From the NCBI GenBank assembly GCA_041687435.1, contig JAWLBX010000004.1:124001-188000 (forward strand): a stretch of DNA of 64,000 nucleotides, read 5' to 3'. Shown in pieces: positions 9,652 through 18,438 of this stretch; position 1 is the stretch's first letter, and every line of letters begins with the position of its first letter. The notes beneath the pieces are model-generated. The model did not search any database. It was not told the DNA's origin and saw nothing but the letters and a program-made list of their open reading frames with translations. The stretch comes from JACKII01 sp041687435 (GTDB taxonomy: Bacteria; Pseudomonadota; Alphaproteobacteria; Bin95). A program made the translations under genes and the position numbers.

Positions 9652-10722
9652 TCAGGGCAGTTTCGCCGTCATGCCGACGATGCTGCCAACGGTTTCATTC
9701 CACTCGTCGACGCATTCCTGCGTGCCGCACCGCTCGGCCCAGCGGTTCAGGACGTATTCGCCGACCAGCTCTTTCAGCGTGTCCTGTTCTGCGTCGCTGA
9801 ACGCCACGGGCACCATGCCGCCCGGCTCGCCATACGGGCAGGGGCCGGTCGTGCCGCAGGCGATGCCGACACTGTCGCTGGCCGTGGTTTCACGCCACGT
9901 GTTTTCTTCCCAGATTGCCAACTGATCCTGGAACATTTTCTGCGCATCCGGCGTCAGGCTTGCCCAGGTGTTGTTGTTCATGGCGACATAGGTGCTGGTA
10001 TAACCGACGCGCACCTGGATGTTGTGCGTTGCCACCTGATACCACTTGGCGCTGTAAGACGGCAGCGTACCGGTCAGGCCGCAATCCACGACGCCTTTCT
10101 GCAAGGCCGGCACGACCTCGGCAAAGGCGATGGTGACGGGTGTTCCGCCGACGGCCTCAATGAAATCGCCATGCGTCGTCGCGTAGGAGCGGACCTTCTT
10201 GCCCTTCAAGTCTTCCAGCGTGACGTTTGTCTTGGACTTGTCGCCCAGATTGCAATAAAGTTGCTGGGATGGCCAGTAGTACAGCGCCAACAATTTGGCA
10301 TTGTACTTGTCATTGAGTTCGCGTGCCAAAATCGGGCGATAGGCGTTCAGCACCTTCTCGAAGGTTGGTATGTCCGGCACGATCGCGGCCAGATCGACGC
10401 CTTCCATCGCCGGGCTATCCTGGCTGGTGTAGCCGGAAAGGCCGTGCACGGCATCGTAAACGCCCAGGCTCAGCAGGCGGACCACTTCAAAGCCGGAAAG
10501 GCCGAGTTCGGTATAGGGTTTGGCGTTGGCGGTCAGTGCGCCGTCTGTCACTTCCGGCAGGGTTTCCTGCCAAAACGTGCTTTCGAACTTTTTCCACTGA
10601 TCCAGGTTGCCCCAGGTGCCGACAACCTTGAATTCGCGCTTGCCGTAGTCGGCGGCGCTGGCCGGGGCGGCCGCAATCGCCAGCCCGAGGGCGGCAGTGA
10701 TAGCAATCGCTGTACGTTTCAT
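9652..10722 (-). CDS. dctP: TRAP transporter substrate-binding protein (DctP), cysteine-rich
   Basis: Periplasmic solute receptor of 356 aa with a signal peptide (ALGLAIAAAPASA, cleavage near residue 24). The conserved carboxylate-binding Arg of DctP proteins is readable in KGKKVRSYAT, followed by GGTPVTIAFAEVVPALQKGVVD. Unusually, the mature chain has six Cys (LYC, VDC, IAC-x4-PC, RC-x3-EC), which could form disulfides in the periplasm. ATG 10722 is preferred over 10728 because GGGAG is 9 nt away rather than 3. The ligand is unknown; an organic acid is likely. First gene of its operon. Confidence 0.92.
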   Translation of the reverse strand: MKRTAIAITAALGLAIAAAPASAADYGKREFKVVGTWGNLDQWKKFESTFWQETLPEVTDGALTANAKPYTELGLSGFEVVRLLSLGVYDAVHGLSGYTSQDSPAMEGVDLAAIVPDIPTFEKVLNAYRPILARELNDKYNAKLLALYYWPSQQLYCNLGDKSKTNVTLEDLKGKKVRSYATTHGDFIEAVGGTPVTIAFAEVVPALQKGVVDCGLTGTLPSYSAKWYQVATHNIQVRVGYTSTYVAMNNNTWASLTPDAQKMFQDQLAIWEENTWRETTASDSVGIACGTTGPCPYGEPGGMVPVAFSDAEQDTLKELVGEYVLNRWAERCGTQECVDEWNETVGSIVGMTAKLP

Positions 10723-10838
10723 TCTCATTTACTCCCAATTCTGACATCAGGCTGTAAGCCGTTATGACCGGATAGATCCGACGGCCGCACGCGCGCCGGA
10801 TCATAGGGAACCTAAAGTCATACGACTAGCCCCGCTGG

Positions 10839-11621
10839 TCAGGGGGCAGATACGCCAAAAGTAGCGGGCGCCATGATTGCGCGGTCGATACCCCAATATA
10901 CGGCGCCGCTGCCATACAGGCCGGTGCCGGTATCCGGATCGCCCCACACCGTTTCATGCACGGCCAAGTCGGTTTGGCCTGCAGTCAGGCTTTGCACCAT
11001 TGCTGTGTGCCGGCCGGCGGGTAGCATGGGATACCAGAGCAGCCCGGCCGCCTGAGCCCAGCGCTGACGTAGACGGCGGACGAAGGCAGGCAGGGCCGCG
11101 TATTCGTCCTTGATCTCGTAGCTGGGATCAATGAGCAGCAGGCCGCGGCGCGGTGCCGGGGGCTTGGGCGGCAGGCGCAGCGGCAGGCCGATCTGGCCGT
11201 TGGCATGGAACACCTGAACCCGCCGGTCACGCGCGAACAGGCGGGCCAGAACCGCGTGTTCGCGCGGATGCAGCTCCCAGAGCCAAAGCGCATCGTTGCG
11301 GCGCAACAACTGGGCCGCCAGCGCTGGCGAGCCGGGATAAAGCCGCCGGTTCTGACCCTGAAACTGCCGCAGCGCGGCAAGGAAGGGCTCGCCCTCGCCA
11401 ATGCGGCGCTCGCGCAGCAGGGTGTCGATGCCGGCGGCAGCTTCCCCGGTCTTGCGGGCCTCGGGCGCATCCAGATTGTAGCGGCCCCGGCCGGCATGGG
11501 TTTCCGCATACAGCAACGGCGCAGGGTCGCGGGTCAGGTGGGTCAGCGCGCGGGCCAGGAGGATATGTTTGTGCACGTCCGCGAGGCTGCCGGCATGATA
11601 CATGTGCTGATAGGAAAGCAT
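10839..11621 (-). CDS. rlmJ: 23S rRNA (adenine-2030-N6)-methyltransferase
   Basis: 260-aa SAM-dependent methyltransferase that modifies A2030 of 23S rRNA. The N-terminal LSYQHMYHAGSLADVHKH matches the family hallmark (LSYRHAFHAGNHADVLKH). YAETHAGRGRYNL and FHANGQIGLPLRLPP follow. The catalytic motif reads DPSYE instead of the DPPYE I expect, a conservative but notable change. It sits 84 bp downstream of polA on the same strand, so the two may be cotranscribed. No ribosome site is evident before the ATG. Confidence 0.88.
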   Translation of the reverse strand: MLSYQHMYHAGSLADVHKHILLARALTHLTRDPAPLLYAETHAGRGRYNLDAPEARKTGEAAAGIDTLLRERRIGEGEPFLAALRQFQGQNRRLYPGSPALAAQLLRRNDALWLWELHPREHAVLARLFARDRRVQVFHANGQIGLPLRLPPKPPAPRRGLLLIDPSYEIKDEYAALPAFVRRLRQRWAQAAGLLWYPMLPAGRHTAMVQSLTAGQTDLAVHETVWGDPDTGTGLYGSGAVYWGIDRAIMAPATFGVSAP

Positions 11622-11705
11622 GGGCAGGGCAGCCTGTCAGGCAGGGGGAAAGGGCTGGCGCCTGGCGAGTATTTCAAGCGTTGGCGCCGTCATAGCGGTA
11701 ATTTC

Positions 11706-14444
11706 TTAATGTGCGGCCGCCCAAGTTTTTGCAACGCCAGCCTCGACCACCAGGGGGACGGACAGGCTGGCGGCGTTCTGCATGGTGTCCTGCACAACGG
11801 TCTTGGTTTGGTTGACTTCGGCTTCCGGCACCTCGAACAGCAATTCATCATGGACTTGCAACAGCATTTTCGCGCCAAGCCCGGCATTCTCCAACACATC
11901 TGGCAGGCGGATCATGGCGCGCTTGATGATGTCTGCGGCCGAGCCTTGCAAGGGTGCGTTGATGGCAACCCGTTCCTGAAAACTGCGTCGGGCCGGGTTC
12001 TTGTCCTTGATTCCCGGCGTGTGGCACTTGCGGCCAAAAATTGTTGTCACATAGCCGTGCTCCGCCGCGAATTCTTTGGCCTTGGTCATGTAATTGCGGA
12101 TGCCGGGATAGCGTTCGAAATAGGCATCGATGAACTTCTTGGCCTCGCCCTGCGGCACGCGGATGTTGCGGGCCAGGCCGAACGCGGAAATGCCGTAGAT
12201 GATGCCGAAATTGATCGCTTTTGCCTTGCGGCGGTCGGCGGGGTCCATGCCTTCCAGCGGGATGCCGAACACTTCCGAGGCGGTAACGGCGTGAATGTCC
12301 AGGCCGTCCAGAAAGGCTTCGCGCAGCGACTCGATCTTGCCGACATGGGCCAGCAGCCGCAGTTCGATCTGCGAATAGTCCGCGCTCATCAGCACGGTGC
12401 CGGGGGTAGCGATGAAGGTTTCGCGGATCTTGCGGCCTTCTTCCGTCCGTACCGGGATGTTTTGCAGGTTCGGATCACTGGATGACAAGCGGCCGGTGTT
12501 GACGATCGTCTGGGCCAGGCTGGTATGGATTCGCCCGGTTTGCGGGTTGATCTGATCGACCAGGGCATCGGTGTAGGTGGATTTGAGCTTGGAGAGCTGG
12601 CGCCAGTCCAGCACCTTGGCCGGCAGGTCTTGGCCCTGCGCAGCCAGATCCTCCAGCACATCCGCACCGGTTGCCCAGGCGCCGGACTTGCCGGTTTTCT
12701 TGCCGCCGGCGAGGCTCATCTCTTCATAGAGGATTTCACCCAGTTGCTTGGGCGAGCCGATGGTGAATTTGCGGCCTGCCAGTTTGTGGATTTCCTCTTC
12801 CAGCACTTGCAGACGCTCGGCGAAATCTGCGGAAAGGGCTTTCAGGGCGTCGCGGTCGACCAGGACGCCGGCCAGTTCCATGCCAGCCAGAACGGGCACC
12901 AGCGGCCGGTCAAATTCCTCGTAAATCCGGACCATGTGCTCCTGCGCGAGCCGGGGCTTCAGCTTTTGCCAGAGCTTGAGGGTGACGTCTGCATCCTCCG
13001 CTGCATAGGCTAGGGCCTTGTCCAGCGGCACGCGGTCGAACGTGATGGCGTCCTTGCCTTTGCCGCAGACTTCCTCGTACTTGATGGTCTTGTGGCCGAG
13101 GAACAGCTCGGCCAATTCATCCATGCCATGTCCATGCTGGCCGCCGTCGAGGACGTAGGACAGCACCATGGTATCGTCGGCGGTTTGAATGCGCAGGCCA
13201 TGCCGGGCCAGCACTTCCATATCGTATTTGAGGTTCTGTCCAATCTTCAGGACGGAAGCATCGAGCAACACATCGGCCAGGCCGGCGACGGCCTCTTCCA
13301 GCGGCAGGTTCGGCACGTCGCCGCCGTCGTTGAACTCCAATTCGCCGGCAGCACCGTTGCGGTGGGCGATTGGGATGTAGCAGGCCTTGCCGGGCGCCGT
13401 GGCAAGCGAGATACCGACGAGTTCTGCCCGGTGCGCATTTAGCGAGGTCGTTTCGGTGTCGATGGCCAGCACGCCCGCTTCGAAGGCATCGGCGACGAAG
13501 CGATCCAGCGCCGCACGCGTCGTCACCAGTTCGTAGTCGGTCGCGGCGGGGGCGACATCTTCGGGCGTGGTGCGGATATTGCCGTCGGCCGCGAGATTGG
13601 CTTCCACCCGGGCGGTGAGGGACTTGAACGCCTGCGCCTCCAAAAAGCCGAGCAGGGTGTCGGCCTCCGGTTGCTTCAGTGCAAAATTTTCCAGCGGCTC
13701 CGGCACCGGGGCATCCTGGGCAAGGCGGACCAATTGCTGGGAAATGCGGGCCTGTTCGGCGAATTCCAGCAGGTTTTCGCGACGCTTCTTCTGTTTGATA
13801 CCGTCGGCCTTCGAGAGCAGCGTTTCCAGGTCGCCGTATTCGACAATCAACTGTGCCGCCGTCTTGATACCAATTCCAGGGACGCCAGGCACGTTGTCAG
13901 TCGAATCGCCGGCCAGCGCCTGCACGTCCACCACCTTTTCCGGCGGCACGCCGAATTTGGCCTCCACCGCCTCCCGCCCCAATGTTTGCAGCTTCATCGG
14001 GTCCAACATGGAGATACGGTCGTCCACCAACTGCATCAGGTCCTTGTCGGACGAGACGATGGTGACCTCCGCCCCCTTCGCCGCCGCCTGCTTTGCATAG
14101 GTGGCGATCAGGTCGTCGGCTTCATAGCCTTCCAGTTCGATACAAGGCAGGTTGAAGGCGCGCACGGCCTCCCGGATCAGGCCGAATTGGGGCACCAGTT
14201 CTTCGGGCGGCGGCGGACGGTGGGCCTTGTATTCAGGGTAGATATCGCTGCGGAAGGTCTTGCGGCTGGTGTCGAACACCACGGCGATATGATCGGCGTC
14301 GGTGTCCTCCAACAGCTTCATCAGCATGGAGCAGAAACCATAGACGGCATTGACCGGCGTGCCATCCGGTCGCGTCATCGGCGGCAGCGCATGAAAGGCG
14401 CGGAAGATGAAGCCGGAGCCATCAACCAAAAATACATGCTTCAT
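11706..14444 (-). CDS. polA: DNA polymerase I
   Basis: 912-aa repair and Okazaki-fragment-processing polymerase. The 5'-3' exonuclease starts at FLVDGSGFIFRAFH and contains EGYEADDLIAT and AGDSTDNVPGVPGIG. The 3'-5' proofreading domain is intact (VLAIDTETTSLNAH with its acidic pair, and QNLKYDMEVL). The polymerase domain shows motif A MSADYSQIELRLLAH, motif B RRKAKAINFGIIYG and motif C QVHDELLFEVP. ATG 14444, with GGAG about 7 nt upstream, is chosen; an 18-codon upstream extension is not family-like. It lies 31 bp after the zinc-finger gene. Confidence 0.97.
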   Translation of the reverse strand: MKHVFLVDGSGFIFRAFHALPPMTRPDGTPVNAVYGFCSMLMKLLEDTDADHIAVVFDTSRKTFRSDIYPEYKAHRPPPPEELVPQFGLIREAVRAFNLPCIELEGYEADDLIATYAKQAAAKGAEVTIVSSDKDLMQLVDDRISMLDPMKLQTLGREAVEAKFGVPPEKVVDVQALAGDSTDNVPGVPGIGIKTAAQLIVEYGDLETLLSKADGIKQKKRRENLLEFAEQARISQQLVRLAQDAPVPEPLENFALKQPEADTLLGFLEAQAFKSLTARVEANLAADGNIRTTPEDVAPAATDYELVTTRAALDRFVADAFEAGVLAIDTETTSLNAHRAELVGISLATAPGKACYIPIAHRNGAAGELEFNDGGDVPNLPLEEAVAGLADVLLDASVLKIGQNLKYDMEVLARHGLRIQTADDTMVLSYVLDGGQHGHGMDELAELFLGHKTIKYEEVCGKGKDAITFDRVPLDKALAYAAEDADVTLKLWQKLKPRLAQEHMVRIYEEFDRPLVPVLAGMELAGVLVDRDALKALSADFAERLQVLEEEIHKLAGRKFTIGSPKQLGEILYEEMSLAGGKKTGKSGAWATGADVLEDLAAQGQDLPAKVLDWRQLSKLKSTYTDALVDQINPQTGRIHTSLAQTIVNTGRLSSSDPNLQNIPVRTEEGRKIRETFIATPGTVLMSADYSQIELRLLAHVGKIESLREAFLDGLDIHAVTASEVFGIPLEGMDPADRRKAKAINFGIIYGISAFGLARNIRVPQGEAKKFIDAYFERYPGIRNYMTKAKEFAAEHGYVTTIFGRKCHTPGIKDKNPARRSFQERVAINAPLQGSAADIIKRAMIRLPDVLENAGLGAKMLLQVHDELLFEVPEAEVNQTKTVVQDTMQNAASLSVPLVVEAGVAKTWAAAH

Positions 14445-14475
14445 GCGGCTTCTCCATCCATGTTTGCGGGTGCTT

Positions 14476-14649
14476 TCAGTGGTGCTCGGCTTGCGCACCG
14501 GCTTTCAGCACGAAGCGGCGGCCGCAATAGGGGCAATCCACCTTGCCTTCGACCAACTGAAGGAACACACGGGGATGCCCAAGCGCGCTCTTGCCGCCGT
14601 CGCAGGCAACGGTAGTGTCGTCAACTTCGATCGTCTCAACCGGTTCCAT
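14476..14649 (-). CDS. Zinc-finger domain protein (zf-CHCC type, 57 aa)
   Basis: A small gene reading MEPVETIEVD... to ...GAQAEHH, stop TGA. The metal site is explicit: C16-x8-H25-x13-C39-x2-C42 (VAC...GHPRVFL...DCPYCGRRF). This matches the zf-CHCC family, to which mitochondrial complex I subunit NDUFS6 belongs; bacterial members are about 60 aa and of unclear function. An AGAGGA lies about 10 nt before the ATG. It is 31 bp upstream of polA on the same strand and divergent from the lipoprotein hydrolase, whose start is only 31 bp away. Confidence 0.85.
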   Translation of the reverse strand: MEPVETIEVDDTTVACDGGKSALGHPRVFLQLVEGKVDCPYCGRRFVLKAGAQAEHH

Positions 14650-14680
14650 GGATGCGTTATCCTCTGTCGTCTGTCAGCCA

Positions 14681-15694
14681 ATGCGTGTAGCCCTTTCTCT
14701 TAAAGCAGCCGCGCGCGGGATGCTATGGGGTGTCGTGCTTTGTGGCTTGGTTGCGTGTCAGCCATTTGTCGTGCTGCGGAATGGTAATGAGGCTGTGCCA
14801 CGTATTGCCGCCGATGCCTATCATGCCGCCGATGGCGCCCTGCTGCCCCTGCGCAGATGGGAGCCGGAGGGAAAACCAAAGGTTGTGGTGTTGGGGCTAC
14901 ATGGCTTCGGCGACTATTCAAACGCCTTCGACATTCCTGGCAGACGGCTTGCCAAGCAGGGGATTCTGACGGTCGCCTACGACCAGCGGGGTTTTGGCGA
15001 GGCGCCGGGCCGTGGCCGCTGGCACGGTGTCGACCGGATGATGGCGGATGCCGCGAGCGCCGTGTCGATGCTGGCCAGTAAGCACGCGCCGGCGCCTGTC
15101 TACGTGTTGGGCCTCAGCATGGGCGGGGCGATCGCCATGGCCATGACGGCCCGCCACCCGGAGGTTCCAGCCGCCGGCGTGGCCCTGGTCGCGCCTGCGG
15201 TTTGGGGACGCAACAGCATGCCGGCAATCCAGCGGGCGGCGCTATGGTTTTCGGCTCATACTATACCCTGGTATCCTTTGACGGGGAGCGGGCTCAGGAT
15301 TCAGGCTTCCGACAATTGGGAAATGCTGCGGCGGTATGCGAAAGATCCTTTGGTGCTGAAACGCTTCCGGGTCGATTTGGTTTGGGGGCTGGTCGATGCG
15401 ATGGATGCCGCCGTATTGGCCGCCGGCAAGTTGCGCCGCCCTTCCCTGTTTCTTTACGGGTTGCACGATGAGTTGGTACCGCTTGGACCGATACGGCGGG
15501 CTTTGCTGATGGTCCCGGCCAAATCCCAGCGGATCGCTGTCTATCCCGATGGCTATCACATGTTGTTGCGCGACCTGAATGGCGGTTTGGTGATCGACGA
15601 CCTGGCGGCATGGTTCCTGGATCTATCCGCCCCATTGCCCTCCGGCGCGGACCGGGGTGGAATAGGGGCCCTGCTGGACGCGGACCCGCGCTAG
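14681..15694 (+). CDS. Alpha/beta-hydrolase lipoprotein (monoacylglycerol lipase-like)
   Basis: 337-aa serine hydrolase with a lipoprotein signal (hydrophobic stretch ending L23-V-A-C26), so it is probably anchored in the envelope. The hydrolase_4 fold shows the oxyanion HGFGDYSNAF, nucleophile elbow GLSMGG, acid in LYGLHDELVP and histidine in YPDGYHMLL. The substrate is unknown: lysophospholipid/monoacylglycerol by family, or a lactone/ester feeding the otn genes 39 bp downstream by context. ATG 14681 keeps the lipobox at normal depth; ATG 14720 would also work. Confidence 0.8.
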   Translation: MRVALSLKAAARGMLWGVVLCGLVACQPFVVLRNGNEAVPRIAADAYHAADGALLPLRRWEPEGKPKVVVLGLHGFGDYSNAFDIPGRRLAKQGILTVAYDQRGFGEAPGRGRWHGVDRMMADAASAVSMLASKHAPAPVYVLGLSMGGAIAMAMTARHPEVPAAGVALVAPAVWGRNSMPAIQRAALWFSAHTIPWYPLTGSGLRIQASDNWEMLRRYAKDPLVLKRFRVDLVWGLVDAMDAAVLAAGKLRRPSLFLYGLHDELVPLGPIRRALLMVPAKSQRIAVYPDGYHMLLRDLNGGLVIDDLAAWFLDLSAPLPSGADRGGIGALLDADPR

Positions 15695-15733
15695 CCCAAC
15701 AACGACAACGCACTTCGGTGGAGGAAAAAACCG

Positions 15734-17011
15734 ATGGTCCTATGGCTTGGCTGCATCGCCGACGATTTCACCGGTGCGACCGATATGGCTTCCATGCTGG
15801 TCAAGGGCGGCCTCCGCACGGTTCAGACTATCGGTCTGCCGCCGGGCGGATTGGAGAATATTGCTGCCGATGCGGTGGTCGTTGCGCTCAAGTCGCGCTC
15901 CATCCCGGCGGAAGATGCGGTGGCGCAATCGCTGGATGTGCTGGCCGAATTGCGCAAGACCACGGCCAGACGATTCTTTTTCAAATATTGCTCCACCTTC
16001 GATTCGACGCCCGACGGCAATATCGGCCCGGTGGCGGAGGCGCTGGAGGAGGAATTGCGGGCCGATTGGGTGCCGTTCTGTCCCGCCTTGCCGGTCAATG
16101 GGCGGAGGGTGTTTAACGGGCATCTGTTCGTAGGAGACCGGCTGCTGAATGAAAGTGGCATGGAAAACCACCCGCTCAACCCGATGACCGACGCGGACCT
16201 GCGGCGGGTGTTGGCCGGGCAGTCCAATGCGGCCCCCGGGCTTGTGCCGGCAAAGGCGGTGCGTGCCGGGGTGGAGGCTGTACGGCGGACGATTGTCGAG
16301 CATCGCCGGCAGAATGTGCATTTCGCCATCGTCGATTGCGTCGATGACGCCGACCTGGACGTGCTGGGCGAGGCGTTCAAGGACTTGATCCTGGTGACGG
16401 GCGGCAGCGGCGTCGCCATCGGTCTGGCCCGTGCGTGGGTGCGGGAGCGCCGGGTGGAGGAGCATGACGATCCGGCGGAATTGGAGCCACGCGAAGGGGC
16501 CACCGTCATTCTCTCCGGCTCTTGCAGCAACGCGACGCTGGCGCAGATTCGGGCGTTCGAGGCGCAGGGCGGCGAAGTGCTGCGGCTCGACCCGGTTGAA
16601 CTCGCGAGAGGGTCGGGCGCTTTGGGTGAGGCTGCGCAGTGGGCAGGCGCCAGCATGGGACGCAAGCCGATTGCCATCGTTGCGTCCGATACGCCGGATG
16701 GCGTGCAGGCGGTGCAATCCATTCTGGGGCCGGAGAAAGCCGGGCAGGTGGTGGAGCAAGCCTTTGCCCAGCTTGCGCCCGCCCTGGTTGGCAATGGTGT
16801 TACCAAGCTCGTGGTGGCCGGCGGCGAGACCGCCGGCGCGGTGGTGAGCGCGCTGGGGGTGCAGGCCATGGCCATAGGGCCGGAAATCGACCCTGGCGTG
16901 CCATGGACCCAGGTGGTGCAAGGCGATTGCGAGGGGCTTTGCCTGGCCCTGAAATCCGGGAATTTCGGCGCAGAGGACTTTTTCACCAAGGCCTTCGAGG
17001 TGCTGGGGTGA
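15734..17011 (+). CDS. otnK: 3-oxo-tetronate kinase (four-carbon acid sugar kinase, former DUF1537)
   Basis: 425-aa ATP-dependent kinase converting 3-oxo-tetronate to its 4-phosphate. The N-terminal sugar-binding domain opens with the signature GCIADDFTGATD (residues 6-17). The C-terminal nucleotide-binding domain has VILSGSCSNATLAQI, VVAGGETAGAVVSAL and GPEIDPGVPW. GGAGG lies about 10 nt upstream of ATG 15734. The stop overlaps the GTG of otnC (GTGA). In the characterised pathway it acts between OtnI and OtnC. Confidence 0.93.
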   Translation: MVLWLGCIADDFTGATDMASMLVKGGLRTVQTIGLPPGGLENIAADAVVVALKSRSIPAEDAVAQSLDVLAELRKTTARRFFFKYCSTFDSTPDGNIGPVAEALEEELRADWVPFCPALPVNGRRVFNGHLFVGDRLLNESGMENHPLNPMTDADLRRVLAGQSNAAPGLVPAKAVRAGVEAVRRTIVEHRRQNVHFAIVDCVDDADLDVLGEAFKDLILVTGGSGVAIGLARAWVRERRVEEHDDPAELEPREGATVILSGSCSNATLAQIRAFEAQGGEVLRLDPVELARGSGALGEAAQWAGASMGRKPIAIVASDTPDGVQAVQSILGPEKAGQVVEQAFAQLAPALVGNGVTKLVVAGGETAGAVVSALGVQAMAIGPEIDPGVPWTQVVQGDCEGLCLALKSGNFGAEDFFTKAFEVLG

Positions 17012-17643
17012 GCACGGAGACCAAGCTGCGCGATCGCATGGCCGAACACGGCAAGGCGCTGTTCGACCGTGGCCTGACCTTCGGCACTGCGGGTAATATC
17101 AGCCTCAGGCTGGACGACGGTTGGCTGCTAACGCCGACCAATTCCTGCCTCGGCCGGCTCGATCCTGGCCGTATTGCCAAGCTGAATGACGAGGGCGCAC
17201 TGCTTTCCGGTGATCCGCCCTCGAAAGAAGCCTTCATGCACCGCGTGGTTTATGAGGAGCGGGCAGGGGCGCAGGCGGTGGTGCACCTGCATTCGACCCA
17301 TTCGGTTGCGGTTTCGTGCCTGCACGGCATCGATCCGGCCAACGTACTGCCGCCGCTGACCGCCTATTACGTCATGAAGATCGGCACCCTGCCGCTGGTG
17401 CCCTATTTCCGGCCGGGCGACCCGGCGCTGGGCGACGCAATCCGCGAGTACATCGCGAAAACGCCGGCGGTGCTGCTGGCCAACCATGGCCCGGTGGTCG
17501 CCGGCAAGTCGCTGGACGATGCTTTATACGCGACCGAGGAGCTGGAGGAGACCGCCAAGCTATTCCTCCTGCTGCAAAACCACCGCACCCGGCCGTTGAC
17601 GCCGGAGCAGATCGACGACCTGCGCACCCATTTTCCGAGCTAG
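17008..17643 (+). CDS. otnC: 3-oxo-tetronate 4-phosphate decarboxylase (class II aldolase fold)
   Basis: 211-aa metal-dependent decarboxylase giving dihydroxyacetone phosphate and CO2. Family motifs are GTAGNIS (phosphate loop), TPTNSCLGRL, SKEAFMH with the acidic residue, the metal-binding HLHSTH, and ANHGPVVAG. The start is GTG 17008, which overlaps the otnK stop by 4 bp and gives the family length (about 212). The frame is open far upstream inside otnK, but those codons are a shadow. Confidence 0.92.
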   Translation: MSTETKLRDRMAEHGKALFDRGLTFGTAGNISLRLDDGWLLTPTNSCLGRLDPGRIAKLNDEGALLSGDPPSKEAFMHRVVYEERAGAQAVVHLHSTHSVAVSCLHGIDPANVLPPLTAYYVMKIGTLPLVPYFRPGDPALGDAIREYIAKTPAVLLANHGPVVAGKSLDDALYATEELEETAKLFLLLQNHRTRPLTPEQIDDLRTHFPS

Positions 17644-17654
17644 GAAGGCCAACA

Positions 17655-18431
17655 ATGCCGAAACTCGCAGCCAATCTCTCGATGATGTTCACGGAATGGG
17701 ACTTCCTCGACCGCTTCCAGGCCGCCGCCGACAATGGCTTCAAGGGGGTGGAGTTCCTGTTTCCCTACGACCATGCGCCCGATGCGATCGCCAAGGCGCG
17801 CCAGAAGGCAGGGGTGGAGCAAACCCTGTTTAACCTGCCGCCGGGCGATTGGCAGGCGAACGAGCGCGGGCTGGCCGCCCTGCCAGGGCGGGAAGCGGAG
17901 TTTGTCGCGGCACTGGCCAAGGCCATCGACTATGCCAAGGCTTTGGATTGCCCGCGCCTGCACGCGATGGCCGGCCTGATCGCCGATGACGCGGACGAAA
18001 GCGCGATGGCCGCGACCTATCAGGCCAACCTGGCCAAGGCGGCGGAGGAAGCCGGGAAGCATGGTCTCGACATCTGCATCGAGCCGATCAACAACCGCGA
18101 TATTCCGGGCTACTTCCTGAATTACGTGGAGGATGCGGCGGCGGTGATTGCCAGTGTCGGTGCGCCGAATCTGAAGCTGCAGTTCGACATCTACCACCGC
18201 CAGATCATGTCCGGCGACGTGATGATGGGGCTGGCGGCAAACCTGCCTCTGATCGGCCATGTCCAGATCGCCAGCGTGCCGGACCGGCACGAACCCACTA
18301 CGGGCGAACTGGCCGACGTGCGGGTGCTGCAATACCTGGACGAGTTGGGCTACACCGGTTGGGTCGGCTGCGAATATCGCCCGGCAGCCGGAACGGTTGC
18401 GGGTTTGGCCTGGCGGCACAAGCTGCAGTAG
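17655..18431 (+). CDS. otnI: 2-oxo-tetronate isomerase (hydroxypyruvate isomerase family)
   Basis: 258-aa TIM-barrel isomerase interconverting 2-oxo- and 3-oxo-tetronate. Xylose-isomerase-like barrel landmarks are readable: CIEPINNRDIPGYFLN (metal Glu), LKLQFDIYHRQ, VQIASVPDRHEP and GCEYRP (second metal Glu). AGGAAGG sits 6 nt before ATG 17655, which is 11 bp past the otnC stop, so otnK-otnC-otnI is one operon. The sequence alone does not exclude plain hydroxypyruvate isomerase, but the context favours OtnI. The usual dehydrogenase partner (LtnD/OtnH type) is not adjacent. Confidence 0.9.
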   Translation: MPKLAANLSMMFTEWDFLDRFQAAADNGFKGVEFLFPYDHAPDAIAKARQKAGVEQTLFNLPPGDWQANERGLAALPGREAEFVAALAKAIDYAKALDCPRLHAMAGLIADDADESAMAATYQANLAKAAEEAGKHGLDICIEPINNRDIPGYFLNYVEDAAAVIASVGAPNLKLQFDIYHRQIMSGDVMMGLAANLPLIGHVQIASVPDRHEPTTGELADVRVLQYLDELGYTGWVGCEYRPAAGTVAGLAWRHKLQ

Positions 18432-18438
18432 CGCCGGC

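Noticed and set aside
16639..17007. Upstream extension of the otnC frame inside otnK
   Set aside because: Composition is that of a shadow frame; GTG 17008 with stop-start overlap gives the family length.
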